DNA of 38,519 nucleotides, taken from an uncultured Alphaproteobacteria bacterium. Its GTDB lineage: Bacteria; Pseudomonadota; Alphaproteobacteria; UBA8366; GCA-2717185. Shown here piece after piece: positions 1 through 9,260 of the stretch. The DNA lies in NCBI GenBank assembly GCA_943788635.1, contig CALSRA010000028.1, positions 1-38,519 on the forward strand, read 5' to 3'. A program made the position numbers and the translations under genes. Numbering within the stretch: the first letter of the stretch is position 1; each line of letters begins with the position of its first letter. The notes under the pieces were generated by a model that saw nothing but the letters and a program-made list of their open reading frames with translations, was not told where the DNA came from and ran no database searches.

Positions 1-14
1 CATGTTCTCGTTGG

Positions 15-779
15 TCAGGTTTTTTGGGGGGTCTGCCGTTTTTGGCTCTGGTTCAGGCGGTAACTGTCGCCGTTCATCTCGAGGATATGAACGTGGTGGG
101 TTAGGCGGTCGAGCAAAGCCCCTGTCAGGCGTTCGGATCCGAACACCTCGGTCCATTCATCGAAGGGGAGATTGCTGGTCAGCAGGGTTGAGCCACGCTC
201 GTAACGCTGAGAGAACACCTCGAATAAAAGCTCGGCCCCTGTTTTGCTGAGTGGCACGAAGCCCAGCTCATCGATAATCAGCAGCTTGTATTTTGCCAAT
301 TGTTTTTGGAACCGCAGCAGGCGTTTCTCATCCCTGGCCTCCATCAACTCGTGGACCAGGGCGGCCGCCGTGGTAAATCCAACACTGAGGCCTTTCTGGC
401 AAGCCGCCAGGCCGAGACCGAGGGCGATATGGGTTTTACCGGTGCCTGAGTTACCGAGCGCGATAACGTTCTCACGTCGCTCGACATATTCACATCGGGC
501 CAGTTCTAGAACCATCATCTTGTTCAGCGATGGGATGGCTTTGAAGTCGAAGCTGTCCAGACTTTTGACGGCGGGGAACTTGGCCAGTCTGATCCGCCGT
601 TCGACCATGCGGCGTTCCCGGTCGATCAATTCCAGTTCGGTCAGGCGGACGAGATAGCGGACATGATCGACACCCTCGGCGGCGCATTGGCGGGCCAGCT
701 TGTCGTATTCCCTGAGGAAGGTGGGGAGCCTGAGCGCTTTCAGGTGATGGGATAGCAAGAGCTGTGGCGTATCGGTCAT
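15..779 (-). CDS. istB: IS21-family helper ATPase IstB
   Basis: IstB is the AAA+ ATPase that binds target DNA and stimulates the IstA transposase. The 254-residue length is typical. The N-terminal part is helical, followed by Walker A GNSGTGKT at residues 109-116 and Walker B LLIIDE at about 166-171, with the IstB motifs LLTSNLPFDEW and ERLTGALLDRLTHH near the C terminus. Its ATG overlaps the stop of the istA 3' fragment (ATGA), implying translational coupling that the IS5 insertion now breaks. The ORF itself looks intact, so the ATPase could act on related elements elsewhere if it is transcribed. Confidence 0.93.
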   Translation of the reverse strand: MTDTPQLLLSHHLKALRLPTFLREYDKLARQCAAEGVDHVRYLVRLTELELIDRERRMVERRIRLAKFPAVKSLDSFDFKAIPSLNKMMVLELARCEYVERRENVIALGNSGTGKTHIALGLGLAACQKGLSVGFTTAAALVHELMEARDEKRLLRFQKQLAKYKLLIIDELGFVPLSKTGAELLFEVFSQRYERGSTLLTSNLPFDEWTEVFGSERLTGALLDRLTHHVHILEMNGDSYRLNQSQKRQTPQKT

Positions 780-1041
780 AATGCACCGCCCATTACTTCC
801 TTATCAGAGCTATCGGTTCTCTTCGCCCCGTGCAGTAAGTTCATGTAACTGGCCGCCGATGTCGTCGCCACCTGAGCCCGTGGCAGATAAGGATAGATGT
901 CCAGATTGAGCTTTGGCGGACGCCGCTCTATGCGGCACAGCAGCAGATGTTTAACGGCGTCAAAGCTAATCGCGCTTAAGCGCAGGGCATCTCTGATCGC
1001 GCCATGTAGGTCATTGAGGTCGAATATCTCAAGCAGCCTTA

Positions 1042-1973
1042 GAGTCTGACTCGAAATGATATCCATGTTTTCATGCTCTTGCCAATCGTCGGGCGAGCAG
1101 TTGAATGCTGGCGATCAGGAGCCATGCCTCCGCGCTTTCGATGGTTTCCTCGAAATCTTTGGCGAGACGGCGGTTACGACCGAGCCAAGCGAAGGTGCGC
1201 TCAACCACCCAGCGGCGGGGCAACAATACGAACCCCTTGGCGGCGTCGGAGCGCTTGACGATCTGCACGGTCCACTTCCCAAGTTTGGCCAGCGCGTCGC
1301 GCAACTTCGGTCCCGCGTAACCACCATCGGCGAAAACATGGCGCAACCGGGGAAAGGCGTGGCGTATCGACGCCAACAGCGCGGGCGCGCCGTCGCGATC
1401 CTGGATATCGGCGGCGTGAACCATGACGGCGACCAGAAAGCCGCCTGTGTCGGTCACGATATGACGCTTGCGCCCTTTGACCTTCTTTCCCGCGTCATAG
1501 CCCCGAACACCGCCGCTTTCCGTGGTTTTCACCGTCTGGCTGTCGATCACCCCGGCGGTCGGGCTGGTCGTGCGCCCAGAGGTTTCCCGCATCGACATCA
1601 CCAGTTGGCGATTGATGACGTGCAAGGTTCCATCCGAGCGCCAAGCGTAAAAATATCGCTGGATCGTACTGCGTGGCGGAAATTCCCGGGGCACCATGCG
1701 CCATTGGCAACCGGTGCGCGCCACATAAAAAATCCCATTCACCACTTCTCGAAAATCCGTGGTTCGCGGGCGGCCTAATCGACGCGGCGGGGACAATAAT
1801 GGCGAAATCAAACGCCACTCCTTATCCGTCAAGTCGCTTGCGTAACGAAGGCTCGAACGATCAAACTGCGGGCGGGTGATCTCAGTCCACATGTTGTGTC
1901 TCCTCATTTGCTTCAACACAAACGAGAGAATCACAACTTACTGAAATCACTCAACTCATTTCGGGCCGGACAC
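1042..1973 (-). mobile_element. Complete IS5-family element nested in istA
   Basis: The 932-bp element has 18-bp imperfect terminal inverted repeats. The left repeat is GAGTCTGACTCGAAATGA (1042-1059), and the complement of the right repeat is GTGTCCGGCCCGAAATGA (1956-1973). They match at 14 of 18 positions, with the inner eight bases identical. It is flanked by the direct repeat TTA (1039-1041 and 1974-1976), a short target duplication as seen in IS5-family subgroups. Precise removal repairs istA, which confirms the boundaries. It carries one transposase gene on the minus strand. Confidence 0.93.
1071..1892 (-). CDS. IS5-family DDE transposase
   Basis: The protein catalyses cut-and-paste transposition of the nested element. 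From the N terminus it shows the family DUF4096-like block (LRYASDLTDKEWRLISPLL), then the DDE catalytic domain. The first Asp is in GVIDSQTVKTTESGG, followed by the basic GKKVKGRKRHIVTDT. The second Asp is in VFADGGYAG, and the Glu is in RRWVVERTFAWLGRNRRLAKDFE. The frame extends to 1934, but the ATG at 1892 (MWTEITRPQ) is the usual family start. No frameshift or stop interrupts it, so the element appears potentially active. Confidence 0.92.
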   Translation of the reverse strand: MWTEITRPQFDRSSLRYASDLTDKEWRLISPLLSPPRRLGRPRTTDFREVVNGIFYVARTGCQWRMVPREFPPRSTIQRYFYAWRSDGTLHVINRQLVMSMRETSGRTTSPTAGVIDSQTVKTTESGGVRGYDAGKKVKGRKRHIVTDTGGFLVAVMVHAADIQDRDGAPALLASIRHAFPRLRHVFADGGYAGPKLRDALAKLGKWTVQIVKRSDAAKGFVLLPRRWVVERTFAWLGRNRRLAKDFEETIESAEAWLLIASIQLLARRLARA

Positions 1974-3279
1974 TTAGGACCTGTACGTACTCCCGCTTCC
2001 CCGGTTTGCCCATCCGGGCTTCAAGGAGGCGACGCAGAGTTACGAATACATCTGGCAGATCCCAACCCACCAACGGCGCCGCCTGGTCCAGGGCACCGAC
2101 CTTCTTCCCCAGCAAAGGCAGATAGTGGATCGGGTTGAAGATCAGATCCTCCCGATCATAGGAACGGGGATGACGAGCGATCTCCTCACTGGCGCAGCCG
2201 ATGATGACCTCATGGACATAGCTACGGACCCAGACGTCCTGATGGCCAAAGGCGACGGGCACCGAATAATCATTGTTTCGATACCGTACCAGGGATAGGG
2301 AACTGACCCGCGTGGCCTGTCTATCACAGGCATCGAACAGGACGGGAGGCAAGTCTGCCAGCACATCCTGATCACGAACAAGCCGCGCACCGATACTCTC
2401 GCGCTCGCCACGCAAAACATCACGTTGGCGCTTGCGGCATTGCTCTTCCAGGTGAGCATTGAAGGCATCCCAACTCTCGAACTGTGGAACCGGCACCATG
2501 AAGTTCCGGCGGGCAAAACCGACGATGCCTTCCACGTTACCCTTGTCGTTCCCTTTGGCTGGGCGGCCATAACGATCTTCAAAAAGATAATGAGACTGGA
2601 GGCCGCTGAATGCCCGTGTCCGTTGTCGTGTGCCATCTGGCAATATCCGCGCCACCAGAACCTTGTCGTTATCATACAGGATCGATTTAGGGATGCCGCC
2701 AAAGAAGCTGAAGGCCCTGTTGTGGCCATCTAGCCATGCTTCCGTGGTCGCTGCGGGATAAGCACAAACGAAACAGGCGTCGCTATGAGGAAGGCTCATG
2801 ACAAAATAATGGGCCCGGCACTGGATGCCGCCGATGACTGCATCCGCTTCACCAAAATCTGCCTGGGCATGGCCCGGAGAATGGCTCAACGGCACGTACA
2901 TCTCCCGCTGACGTTGCCGGGCGGCAAAAACATAATCCTTCACGATGGTGATGCCACCGGCAAAGCCATATTCATCACGAAGCCGCTCAAAGATCCGCTT
3001 CGACGTATGACGCTGCTTCTTCAGACGTTTGGTATCGTCCTCAAGGATCTGGTCGATAATACCGACAAACGGATCAAGCTTGGGCCGGTTCGGCGCCTTC
3101 TTGCGGCGATAGCCAGGTGGGGTCGAGAACGCCAACATCTTATCAACCGTGCGACGGTCAATGCCGAACAACCTTGCCGCTTCGCGGCGGCTCATACCTT
3201 GAATTTTTACCGCATAACGCACGCGACCATACAATTCCACTTGCTTCATCCCCGCCCTCTGCAAAATGCAGAAAGCTTA

Positions 3280-3351
3280 CCACTGGCGGATTTTTACTCC
3301 GGCCAACAACCAGACAATCTGGCCGCTTCAGTGGTGGATTATTGCTCCGGC
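3280..3351 (-). repeat. IS21 terminal repeat pair
   Basis: Two imperfect direct copies of a 23-base motif lie at 3329-3351 and 3280-3303 in the minus orientation. Both begin GCCGGAG, continue with an A-rich centre and AATCC, and match at 19 of 23 positions. They sit between the element tip and istA. In IS21 elements such repeated terminal motifs are transposase binding sites. Confidence 0.75.
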
Positions 3352-3416
3352 GTTCTCACGTTCGGGATGATCGTTGCGTATGATGTCACCGTAAGGAACT
3401 TGGGAGGCAGATAGGC

Positions 3417-3815
3417 GTGACGAAAAAAGTGGCTTTGAATCCCGATTGGCCACGGGCGGCGAATGCCGGGTTCGCAATGGGTATGCAGGTCGGCGATACC
3501 GTTTATGTTTCGGGCCAGGTGGCACTGGACGGGGATGGCAATATTGTGGGCGTCGGTGACATGTCGGCGCAAGCGCGGCAGGTTTTTGACAATATCGAAG
3601 CGGTCCTGGCCGAAGCTGGCGCGACAATGGCTGATATTGTGAAGATAACGACCTATGTGACCGATATGGCGCGTTACGCTGAATACAACGCCGTTCGTGC
3701 GGCGGTGTTTCCCGACGCACGGATCGCCAGTGCGACGGTCACGAGCCCGCGCCTTGTGAAGCCGGAATATCTGGTAGAAGTGGAAGCGACGGCCGTGATC
3801 GGCAGCGGTCCCTGA
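3417..3815 (+). CDS. Rid (YjgF/YER057c/UK114) family protein
   Basis: The 132-residue length and fold signature match the Rid family, whose best known member RidA hydrolyses reactive enamine/imine intermediates from PLP enzymes. Recognisable segments are DTVYVSGQVALDGDGNIVG, ARQVFDNIEAVLAEAGATMADIVKITTYVTD and the C-terminal EYLVEVEATAVIG. The usual catalytic Arg is not clearly in register: the Arg in SPRLVKPEYLVE appears one position off relative to RidA, so this may be another Rid subfamily. The start is GTG with a good GGGAGGC site upstream. The IS21 end lies about 60 bp upstream and may have altered its promoter. It converges with the MFS gene, one base away. Confidence 0.88.
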   Translation: MTKKVALNPDWPRAANAGFAMGMQVGDTVYVSGQVALDGDGNIVGVGDMSAQARQVFDNIEAVLAEAGATMADIVKITTYVTDMARYAEYNAVRAAVFPDARIASATVTSPRLVKPEYLVEVEATAVIGSGP

Positions 3816-3816
3816 C

Positions 3817-5034
3817 CTAGCGCCACATCACATTGCGGTACTTGGTGGCGGTCAGCAAGGTGATGAGCAAGCCGCTGGAACAATACAGTATCAAAGTGGT
3901 GTGGTAGCCAAATCGCTCAATCAGATCGCCGGCAAGCATAAGGCCAAGTGGCAGGCCGTAAACAGCCAATGTACGAACGCCCATCGCGCGGCCACGGAAG
4001 CGGGCATCGACGACGTTCAGCAATGCCGTGCCGAGAGAGATCATGAAGGCGCTATGCCCTATGCCGACGATATAAAGCATGGCACTGCCGGCGAGGGCGC
4101 CTTCGGTCTGACCGAAGGCGAACAGGAGCCCGTACCAGATAATCGCGCTCTGAACACAGAACCGTGCGGGGCGCTGCAAGGGGCCGACCCATGACATGAT
4201 GAGTGACCCTGTCAGCGCGCCGCCTGCGTAGCAGGCGACCAACTGGCCTAGTCCGGTTGCATCCATTTGGAACAGCACTTTCGCAACATAGGGCATCATG
4301 TTTGACGTCAATGGCACCGCCGTCAGGTTGATGAAAAACGCGAGCCACATGATCGCGAGGACAGCGGGAGTCTTCCAGACATAGACAAGCCCGTCCCGGA
4401 GATCGCGCCAGGGGGAAACCGGCGGACCGGCGACAGTAACCGTTTTTACGCGCTCACCGGGCTCAAGTTGCCGCGAAATCCCAAAAGTGAAGATCATGCT
4501 CATCAGGTAAAAAGCAGCGATAGCGATATAGGTCTGGCCCATACCAATCATGGTCAGGAGTCCGGCGCCGACCAAAGCGCCGACAATGCGGGCAGAGTCC
4601 TGTGTTGCACGCGACATTCCAAGCGCATTCCCCAGATTGGCGCGGGGTATGGTGTTGCCGATGAGAACATTGCGCAGCGATATATCGGAGGGTCGGATTA
4701 ACCCCATCAACGTGACAACGGCGAATACATGGTAGGGCGTAAGCGTATTCGTAAGGCCGAATATCATCATCGCGCATGCAAGAAGCGCATAGGTTCCACG
4801 CATTGCACAGAACACTGTCTTGTGACCGAACCTGTCGCCGGCGACGCCGAACAACGGCGCGATCAGCGTGCCCAGGTAGCTGAGCGAAGCCAGAATGGCC
4901 AGCATCAGGACGGATTCGGTTTCAACGAGGATGTACCAGCCGAGGATGAGCGTTTCCATCTCAAACGCCCAGGATGTCAGCAGGTCAGCCGGCCACTGGA
5001 ACCGGTAACTTCGAACTTTGAATGCGGCGAGCAT
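3817..5034 (-). CDS. MFS transporter (MFS_3/EntS-like)
   Basis: This is a 405-residue integral membrane protein with about twelve hydrophobic segments. The N terminus (FKVRSYRFQWPADLLTSWA) resembles the start of MFS_3 exporters such as EntS. The loop GVAGDRFGHKTVFC matches the conserved MFS motif between helices 2 and 3. The substrate cannot be told from sequence. It lies downstream of metY on the same strand, separated by 78 bases that contain a strong hairpin ending three bases before its ATG. No good Shine-Dalgarno is visible. The C terminus meets the Rid gene tail to tail. Confidence 0.85.
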   Translation of the reverse strand: MLAAFKVRSYRFQWPADLLTSWAFEMETLILGWYILVETESVLMLAILASLSYLGTLIAPLFGVAGDRFGHKTVFCAMRGTYALLACAMMIFGLTNTLTPYHVFAVVTLMGLIRPSDISLRNVLIGNTIPRANLGNALGMSRATQDSARIVGALVGAGLLTMIGMGQTYIAIAAFYLMSMIFTFGISRQLEPGERVKTVTVAGPPVSPWRDLRDGLVYVWKTPAVLAIMWLAFFINLTAVPLTSNMMPYVAKVLFQMDATGLGQLVACYAGGALTGSLIMSWVGPLQRPARFCVQSAIIWYGLLFAFGQTEGALAGSAMLYIVGIGHSAFMISLGTALLNVVDARFRGRAMGVRTLAVYGLPLGLMLAGDLIERFGYHTTLILYCSSGLLITLLTATKYRNVMWR

Positions 5035-5037
5035 ATG

Positions 5038-5069
5038 TTGCCGCCGCGTCAGACGCGACGCGGCGGCAA
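5038..5069 (-). terminator. Strong 12-bp stem-loop between metY and the MFS gene
   Basis: TTGCCGCCGCGT (5038-5049) pairs perfectly with ACGCGGCGGCAA (5058-5069) around an 8-base loop. Read on the minus strand it follows the metY stop (5113) by about 44 bases and ends only three bases before the MFS ATG (5034). There is no T-run, so it is not a textbook intrinsic terminator. It could attenuate transcription or mask the MFS start. The structure is seen directly; its role is inference. Confidence 0.55.
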
Positions 5070-5112
5070 GACGATCGTTGTGCCGACTGGCATGATATCG
5101 ATCAGCTTATGG

Positions 5113-6402
5113 TCAGACCGAGGCGAGGGCCTGATCAAGGTCGGCAATAATATCGTCGATATGCTCAATACCGATGGAAAGCCGAACATAGCCGTCGGTC
5201 ACGCCGGTCGCGACTTGTTCATCAGCGGTTAGCTGAGAATGTGTCGTCGATGCGGGATGAATTGCCAAGCTGCGGGCGTCGCCGATATTGGCGACGTGAT
5301 AGAACATTTTCAGCGCCTCAATGAAGGCTTGCCCGGCTTCCTTGCCGCCTGAGAGTTCGAACCCGACGAGGCCACCTAACCCGCCCTTGAGATACGTGTC
5401 CGCCCGCCGCTTGTCCTCGCCGGTCTGGTTACTCGGGTGGATAACGCTTGTAACCTTGTCATGCTTGCCGAGGTATTCCGCCACGGCGACAGCATTGCGG
5501 CAATGCTCGCGCATTCGCAGCGGCAGCGTTTCCAGACCTTGTATGAAGTTGAAAGCGTTCTGTGGGCTGATGGCGGGACCCAGGTCACGCAACAGGGTGA
5601 CACGTGCCCGAATGATATAGGCGATCGGGCCAAGCGGCTTCACAGCCTCGGTCCAGACAGCGCCGTGATAGCTTTCATCTGGTGTAGTCAGGGCTGGCTG
5701 GCGCTCGGGCACGGCTTCCCAGTCAAAGGTGCCGCTATCGACGATAATCCCGCCAATGGAATTGCCGTGACCGCCGATATACTTTGTCAGCGAGTAGATC
5801 GTGATTGCTGCGCCGTGGTCAAAGGGCCGGCAAATGATTGGCGCGGCGGTGTTGTCCATGATCAGCGGAATACCGAGAGGGCGGCCGATATCGGCAACCT
5901 CCTTGATCGGAAATACCTTCAGTTTCGGGTTGGGCAGGGTTTCCGCGTAATAAGCGCGGGTCCTGTCGTCCGTTGCGCGGCGGAAATTTTCCGGATCTGA
6001 AGGATCGACAAAGCGAACTTCGATACCCTGCTGCTTCAGTGTGTGTGCGAACAGGTTCCAGGTACCACCATAGAGGTCTGTGGAACTGACAATGTTGTCG
6101 CCGGCCCAGGCGAGGTTCTGTACGGCCAAGGCCGAGGCTGCCTGTCCGGACGCAACGGCCATCGCGGCGACGCCGCCATCCAGGGCAACGATGCGTTGTT
6201 CCAATGCGTCCTGCGTCGGATTCATGATTCTGGTATAAATATTGCCCAGTTCCTGCAACGCGAACAGTCGGGAAGCGTGGCCCGTATCCTGGAACTGGAA
6301 AGATGTTGTCTGGTAAATCGGTACTGCAACTGCGCCGGTCGTCGGGTCGCTGCGGTACCCTGCATGCAGGACGATTGTTTCCGGATTCGTACTGTCAGTC
6401 AT
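5113..6402 (-). CDS. metY: O-acetylhomoserine aminocarboxypropyltransferase / sulfhydrylase
   Basis: A cytoplasmic PLP enzyme of the Cys/Met metabolism family that makes homocysteine from O-acetylhomoserine and sulfide, the direct sulfhydrylation route of methionine synthesis. The length of 429 residues is typical of MetY. Diagnostic segments are TIVLHAGYRSDPTTGAVAVP, YTRIMNPTQDALEQRIVALD, the PLP phosphate-binding ASGQAA and the Schiff-base lysine in YSLTKYIGGHGNSIGG (Lys207). The C-terminal ATTHSQLT and YVRLSIGIEHIDDIIADL are also family-specific. The ATG follows CAGGGGGGAATTC, a strong ribosome binding site. It is divergent from the hybrid kinase. A homocysteine methyltransferase at 11346 could use its product. 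Confidence 0.93.
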   Translation of the reverse strand: MTDSTNPETIVLHAGYRSDPTTGAVAVPIYQTTSFQFQDTGHASRLFALQELGNIYTRIMNPTQDALEQRIVALDGGVAAMAVASGQAASALAVQNLAWAGDNIVSSTDLYGGTWNLFAHTLKQQGIEVRFVDPSDPENFRRATDDRTRAYYAETLPNPKLKVFPIKEVADIGRPLGIPLIMDNTAAPIICRPFDHGAAITIYSLTKYIGGHGNSIGGIIVDSGTFDWEAVPERQPALTTPDESYHGAVWTEAVKPLGPIAYIIRARVTLLRDLGPAISPQNAFNFIQGLETLPLRMREHCRNAVAVAEYLGKHDKVTSVIHPSNQTGEDKRRADTYLKGGLGGLVGFELSGGKEAGQAFIEALKMFYHVANIGDARSLAIHPASTTHSQLTADEQVATGVTDGYVRLSIGIEHIDDIIADLDQALASV

Positions 6403-6463
6403 TGAATTCCCCCCTGTAAACGGATTTTCGACACTATCTGTCTTCAGCCCGTGTAACGCAATA

Positions 6464-6481
6464 CGCAGGAGGCCTCCTGCG
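6464..6481. promoter_or_regulatory. 18-bp perfect palindrome in the metY / histidine kinase divergent region
   Basis: CGCAGGAGGCCTCCTGCG is a perfect palindrome with no loop, 62 bases upstream of metY and about 70 bases upstream of the kinase. Loop-free palindromes in divergent promoter regions are often operators for dimeric regulators. No regulator can be named. The remainder of 6403-6551 shows a TTAA-N6-TTAA pair at 6524-6537. Confidence 0.4.
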
Positions 6482-6551
6482 GCCCGCTTCCGAAACTGAT
6501 TCGAGCGCGTTGCTCAGCGTTGCTTAACGGCTGTTAACCTCGTTTATTATC

Positions 6552-9257
6552 ATGATCTCAAGGTCTCACCACTATCCAGATACGACAGGTGATGGACAGT
6601 GGGACAGCATGAAGTACAAGGGCGCCTTTTCGGCACTGAGAATTCGGACACGGATCGGGCTTTTGGCGGGACTGGTTGGTATCGGCATCGCGTCCGTGGG
6701 GGTCACTGCGCATCTGTTCGAACGTGGCGTCAGTGATAGTCTGACGCAGCAATCCCAGTTTATTGCATTGGACAGGCTGGCCTTTGAAGTCGAGGTTCAG
6801 GCGTTGGATATGCGCCGAAATGAAAAGAATTTCTTTCTTCGCAAAGACCTTGGCAGTGCCCTGAAAAACCGGGAAAACGTCCTGAACGTCATGGGAACTT
6901 TGCGCAAGATGGCAGCCATGCCTGTCTCCGCGCCAATGTTGCCGCATATCGAATTCCTGCAGGTGGCGTTTCCAAAACATTCGACTTATTTTGAAAACGC
7001 CGTAGAGCTGTTTGAGAAAGTTGGTTTCGATCGCGCTTCCGGACTAATGGGAAAGTTGAACGGTAGTGTCTCTGAGATCGAAAGCCGGCTCGTATCATCT
7101 GGCATCGAGGATATCTCAAACCATCTGCTTCAAATGCGTGCGATCGCCAGTGAATATATGGTTCACGGACTACCGCGCGCCGTTGCAGAATTTGAAGAGG
7201 TCCATTCAGAGTTCTTGCTCAGTTTGAAGAATTCCGGAACGTCCGTTGATAATAAGATTGAAATCGCGATCTTAATCAGGACCTACCTGGGAAATTTTCG
7301 GGATTTGGTGGAAACCCGCCGCAGTCTGGAAACAGAAAAGAAAAAGCTGAGCGACAATTTTGCAGAGATGCAGCCGGACCTGAATCTCATCTATCGATTG
7401 GCCGATGACGGGCTTTTCAAAATCGAAGCTGATCTGTTGGAAGTTCAGGAAACGTCCCGGAACGCCTTGCTGATAAACAGTATTCTTACGTTCCTGGGGG
7501 CGCTGGGACTTGCATCGCTCATTGCGTGGTCCATCGCCGAGCCTCTGGGACGTATGACGCGCGTCATACGGAATTTGGCAGACGGCGATACGGATGTTGC
7601 GATTCCGGCGCAAGGTGATCAAAACGAGATTGGTGAAATCGCCCGGGCGGTCCTGGTTTTTCGTGACAATGCGATCGCGCGTTTTGAAGCAGAAGCCGCG
7701 GATGAAGCAAAGTCCGCCTTTTTGGCTGCCATGAGCCATGAAATCCGGACTCCCATGAATGGGGTGTTGGGTATGACCGGACTGTTGCTCGATACGGACC
7801 TTGATGCGGAGCAGCGGAGGCTTGTGACGACGGCCCAGAGTTCGGCGAACATACTGCTTACAATCATTAATGACATTTTGGACATCTCCAAGCTGGAGGC
7901 TGGAATGCTGACGCTGGAGACTGTCGACTTCAACATCCATGAATCCCTTGACCAGGTTTTGTCGCTACTGGGTTCGGGGGCAAGCGAGAGAAACGTTACG
8001 CTGCACTGGGAACCCGATACGGACCTACCCGAATGGGTGCGCACAGATCCGACGAGATTGCGACAGGTTCTCTACAATCTGGTCGGGAATGCAATCAAGT
8101 TCACCGAAAATGGAACTGTCGTGATTGACGCAGGCTGCAGGCGGCTGGGCGGCAGAAATATGGAACTGTATTTCCGAATTAGCGATAGCGGAATCGGGAT
8201 ACCTGAAGATAAACAGGAAATGCTGTTCCAGCGGTTTACGCAAGCTGACAATTCGACGTCACGGAAATATGGCGGCACTGGGCTGGGCCTGTCGATCAGC
8301 AAGCAGCTTGTGACGTTGATGGGCGGTGACATCGGCGTGGAAAGTGTGCCTGGTCAGGGAAGTACCTTCTGGTTCACCATACGGTGCGTTGAAGGCGAAC
8401 CGGTCGATAACACGGACGGTTTGCTGGATGATATCAGCGCCGAAATAACCCCACTGCATATTCTTGTCGCTGAAGACAATCAGGTGAACCAGATGCTGGT
8501 TCGCAGCCTACTGGAAAAAGTTGGGCATTCTGTTGAATTTGCCGGGAATGGTCGCGAAGCCGTGCACGCCCTTCGGACGCAAAGTTTCGACCTGGTACTC
8601 ATGGATGTTCAGATGCCGGAAATGGATGGCCCCACGGCGACCCGGGCGATACGCAAATTGTCCGGCCCGGCGGGACGCACACCAATTATCGCGCTGACCG
8701 CGAATGCGCTGTCTGGTCAACGTGAAGAATACCTCGAAGCGGGAATGGATAATTATGTGACCAAACCGATCGTACCCCAAACCCTCTTTAAGGCTATCGC
8801 GCGCACATTGCGAGCGACCGCTTCGCACGCCGAAGTAGAAGCACCGGTTAACGGGCAGCTTGCTGGTCCGGAAATTCAGGAAATTCCTGAAACGTCGGAT
8901 GCGCAGGAAACGGTGGGAGCCGAGGTGGTCCCACTCTTTGATGAAGACGCCCAGGACGAACTGATCGATACAATCGGCGAGGACGCTTTTTTCAATTTGC
9001 TTGCGATAATTCCGGCGGAGGCGGATCGTCATCTGCAGGAAATAGCGGAAGCTGTCGAAGATGGAGACTTGAAGCGGGCTCGAATTGCAGCGCATACGTT
9101 GAAGGGAATGGCGAGCAGTTGCACCGCGATCCGCATCGCTGATGCGGCGCGCGCAATCGAGCTGGGTGTGGATGGGAACGATGTGCCTCCCGAAAATATA
9201 ACGCTGCTGGCCAGCGCCATTGAAGAAACCAGGGACTGGTTGCTGAAGTCGGCCTGA
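6552..9257 (+). CDS. Membrane hybrid histidine kinase (HBM-like sensor, HAMP, HisKA, HATPase, REC, Hpt)
   Basis: This 901-residue phosphorelay sensor has a first membrane helix at about residues 33-52. It is followed by a roughly 250-residue all-helical periplasmic region whose [12 protein letters not shown] segment resembles helical bimodular (HBM) sensors, and by a second membrane helix at about 305-328. HAMP follows, then the HisKA H-box [17 protein letters not shown] (phospho-His396) and the ATPase with [10 protein letters not shown] near 508 and [13 protein letters not shown]. The receiver has its acceptor Asp685 in [11 protein letters not shown], and the C-terminal Hpt has His848 in [10 protein letters not shown]. 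All phosphorelay residues are present. A second possible start is the ATG at 6609 (MKYKGAFS), just before the first helix. No response regulator gene is adjacent. Confidence 0.92.
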   Translation: MISRSHHYPDTTGDGQWDSMKYKGAFSALRIRTRIGLLAGLVGIGIASVGVTAHLFERGVSDSLTQQSQFIALDRLAFEVEVQALDMRRNEKNFFLRKDLGSALKNRENVLNVMGTLRKMAAMPVSAPMLPHIEFLQVAFPKHSTYFENAVELFEKVGFDRASGLMGKLNGSVSEIESRLVSSGIEDISNHLLQMRAIASEYMVHGLPRAVAEFEEVHSEFLLSLKNSGTSVDNKIEIAILIRTYLGNFRDLVETRRSLETEKKKLSDNFAEMQPDLNLIYRLADDGLFKIEADLLEVQETSRNALLINSILTFLGALGLASLIAWSIAEPLGRMTRVIRNLADGDTDVAIPAQGDQNEIGEIARAVLVFRDNAIARFEAEAADEAKSAFLAAMSHEIRTPMNGVLGMTGLLLDTDLDAEQRRLVTTAQSSANILLTIINDILDISKLEAGMLTLETVDFNIHESLDQVLSLLGSGASERNVTLHWEPDTDLPEWVRTDPTRLRQVLYNLVGNAIKFTENGTVVIDAGCRRLGGRNMELYFRISDSGIGIPEDKQEMLFQRFTQADNSTSRKYGGTGLGLSISKQLVTLMGGDIGVESVPGQGSTFWFTIRCVEGEPVDNTDGLLDDISAEITPLHILVAEDNQVNQMLVRSLLEKVGHSVEFAGNGREAVHALRTQSFDLVLMDVQMPEMDGPTATRAIRKLSGPAGRTPIIALTANALSGQREEYLEAGMDNYVTKPIVPQTLFKAIARTLRATASHAEVEAPVNGQLAGPEIQEIPETSDAQETVGAEVVPLFDEDAQDELIDTIGEDAFFNLLAIIPAEADRHLQEIAEAVEDGDLKRARIAAHTLKGMASSCTAIRIADAARAIELGVDGNDVPPENITLLASAIEETRDWLLKSA

Positions 9258-9260
9258 CCG

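Larger units (their letters stand above)
776..3249 (-). pseudogene. istA: IS21-family transposase IstA, disrupted by IS5-family insertion
   Basis: The 5' part (3249 down to 1974) encodes the helix-turn-helix region (MSRREAARLFGIDRRTVDKML) and the DDE integrase core, with HAQADFGEA for the first acidic residue, ILYDNDK for the second and NDKGNVEGIVGFARRNF for the last. The 3' part (1041 down to 776) resumes with RLLEIFDLNDLHGAIRDAL. Removing the nested element and one TTA copy restores one continuous frame through QVLRLLEIFDL, giving a protein of about 520 residues, the usual IstA size. In the present sequence the 5' ORF reads seven codons into the IS5 end (SVRPEMS) and stops at 1951. The start is taken as the ATG at 3249 (MKQVELYG) after a purine-rich AGAGGGCGGGG, rather than a TTG five codons upstream. 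Confidence 0.92.
1..3358 (-). mobile_element. IS21-family insertion sequence, left end outside window, interrupted by an IS5-family element
   Basis: The gene order istA then istB on the minus strand, with a 4-base ATGA overlap between istA stop and istB start (776-779), is the hallmark of IS21 elements. The istA-proximal end carries two imperfect copies of a terminal repeat starting GCCGGAG (3280-3303 and 3329-3351, minus orientation), as expected for IS21 multiple terminal repeats. The outer tip is probably at 3358, where the minus strand reads TGAGAACGCC, but the matching left tip lies beyond position 1, so the exact end and target duplication are inferred. A nested IS5-family element at 1042-1973 splits istA, so this copy should not transpose by itself. 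Confidence 0.85.

Noticed and set aside
776..1066. A separate 96-residue protein next to istB
   Set aside because: It is the C-terminal part of istA joined to nine codons of the IS5 end, not an independent gene.
6403..6551. A SAM riboswitch before metY
   Set aside because: No SAM-II or SAM/SAH core sequence could be recognised on the minus strand; the only strong structure is the 18-bp palindrome.
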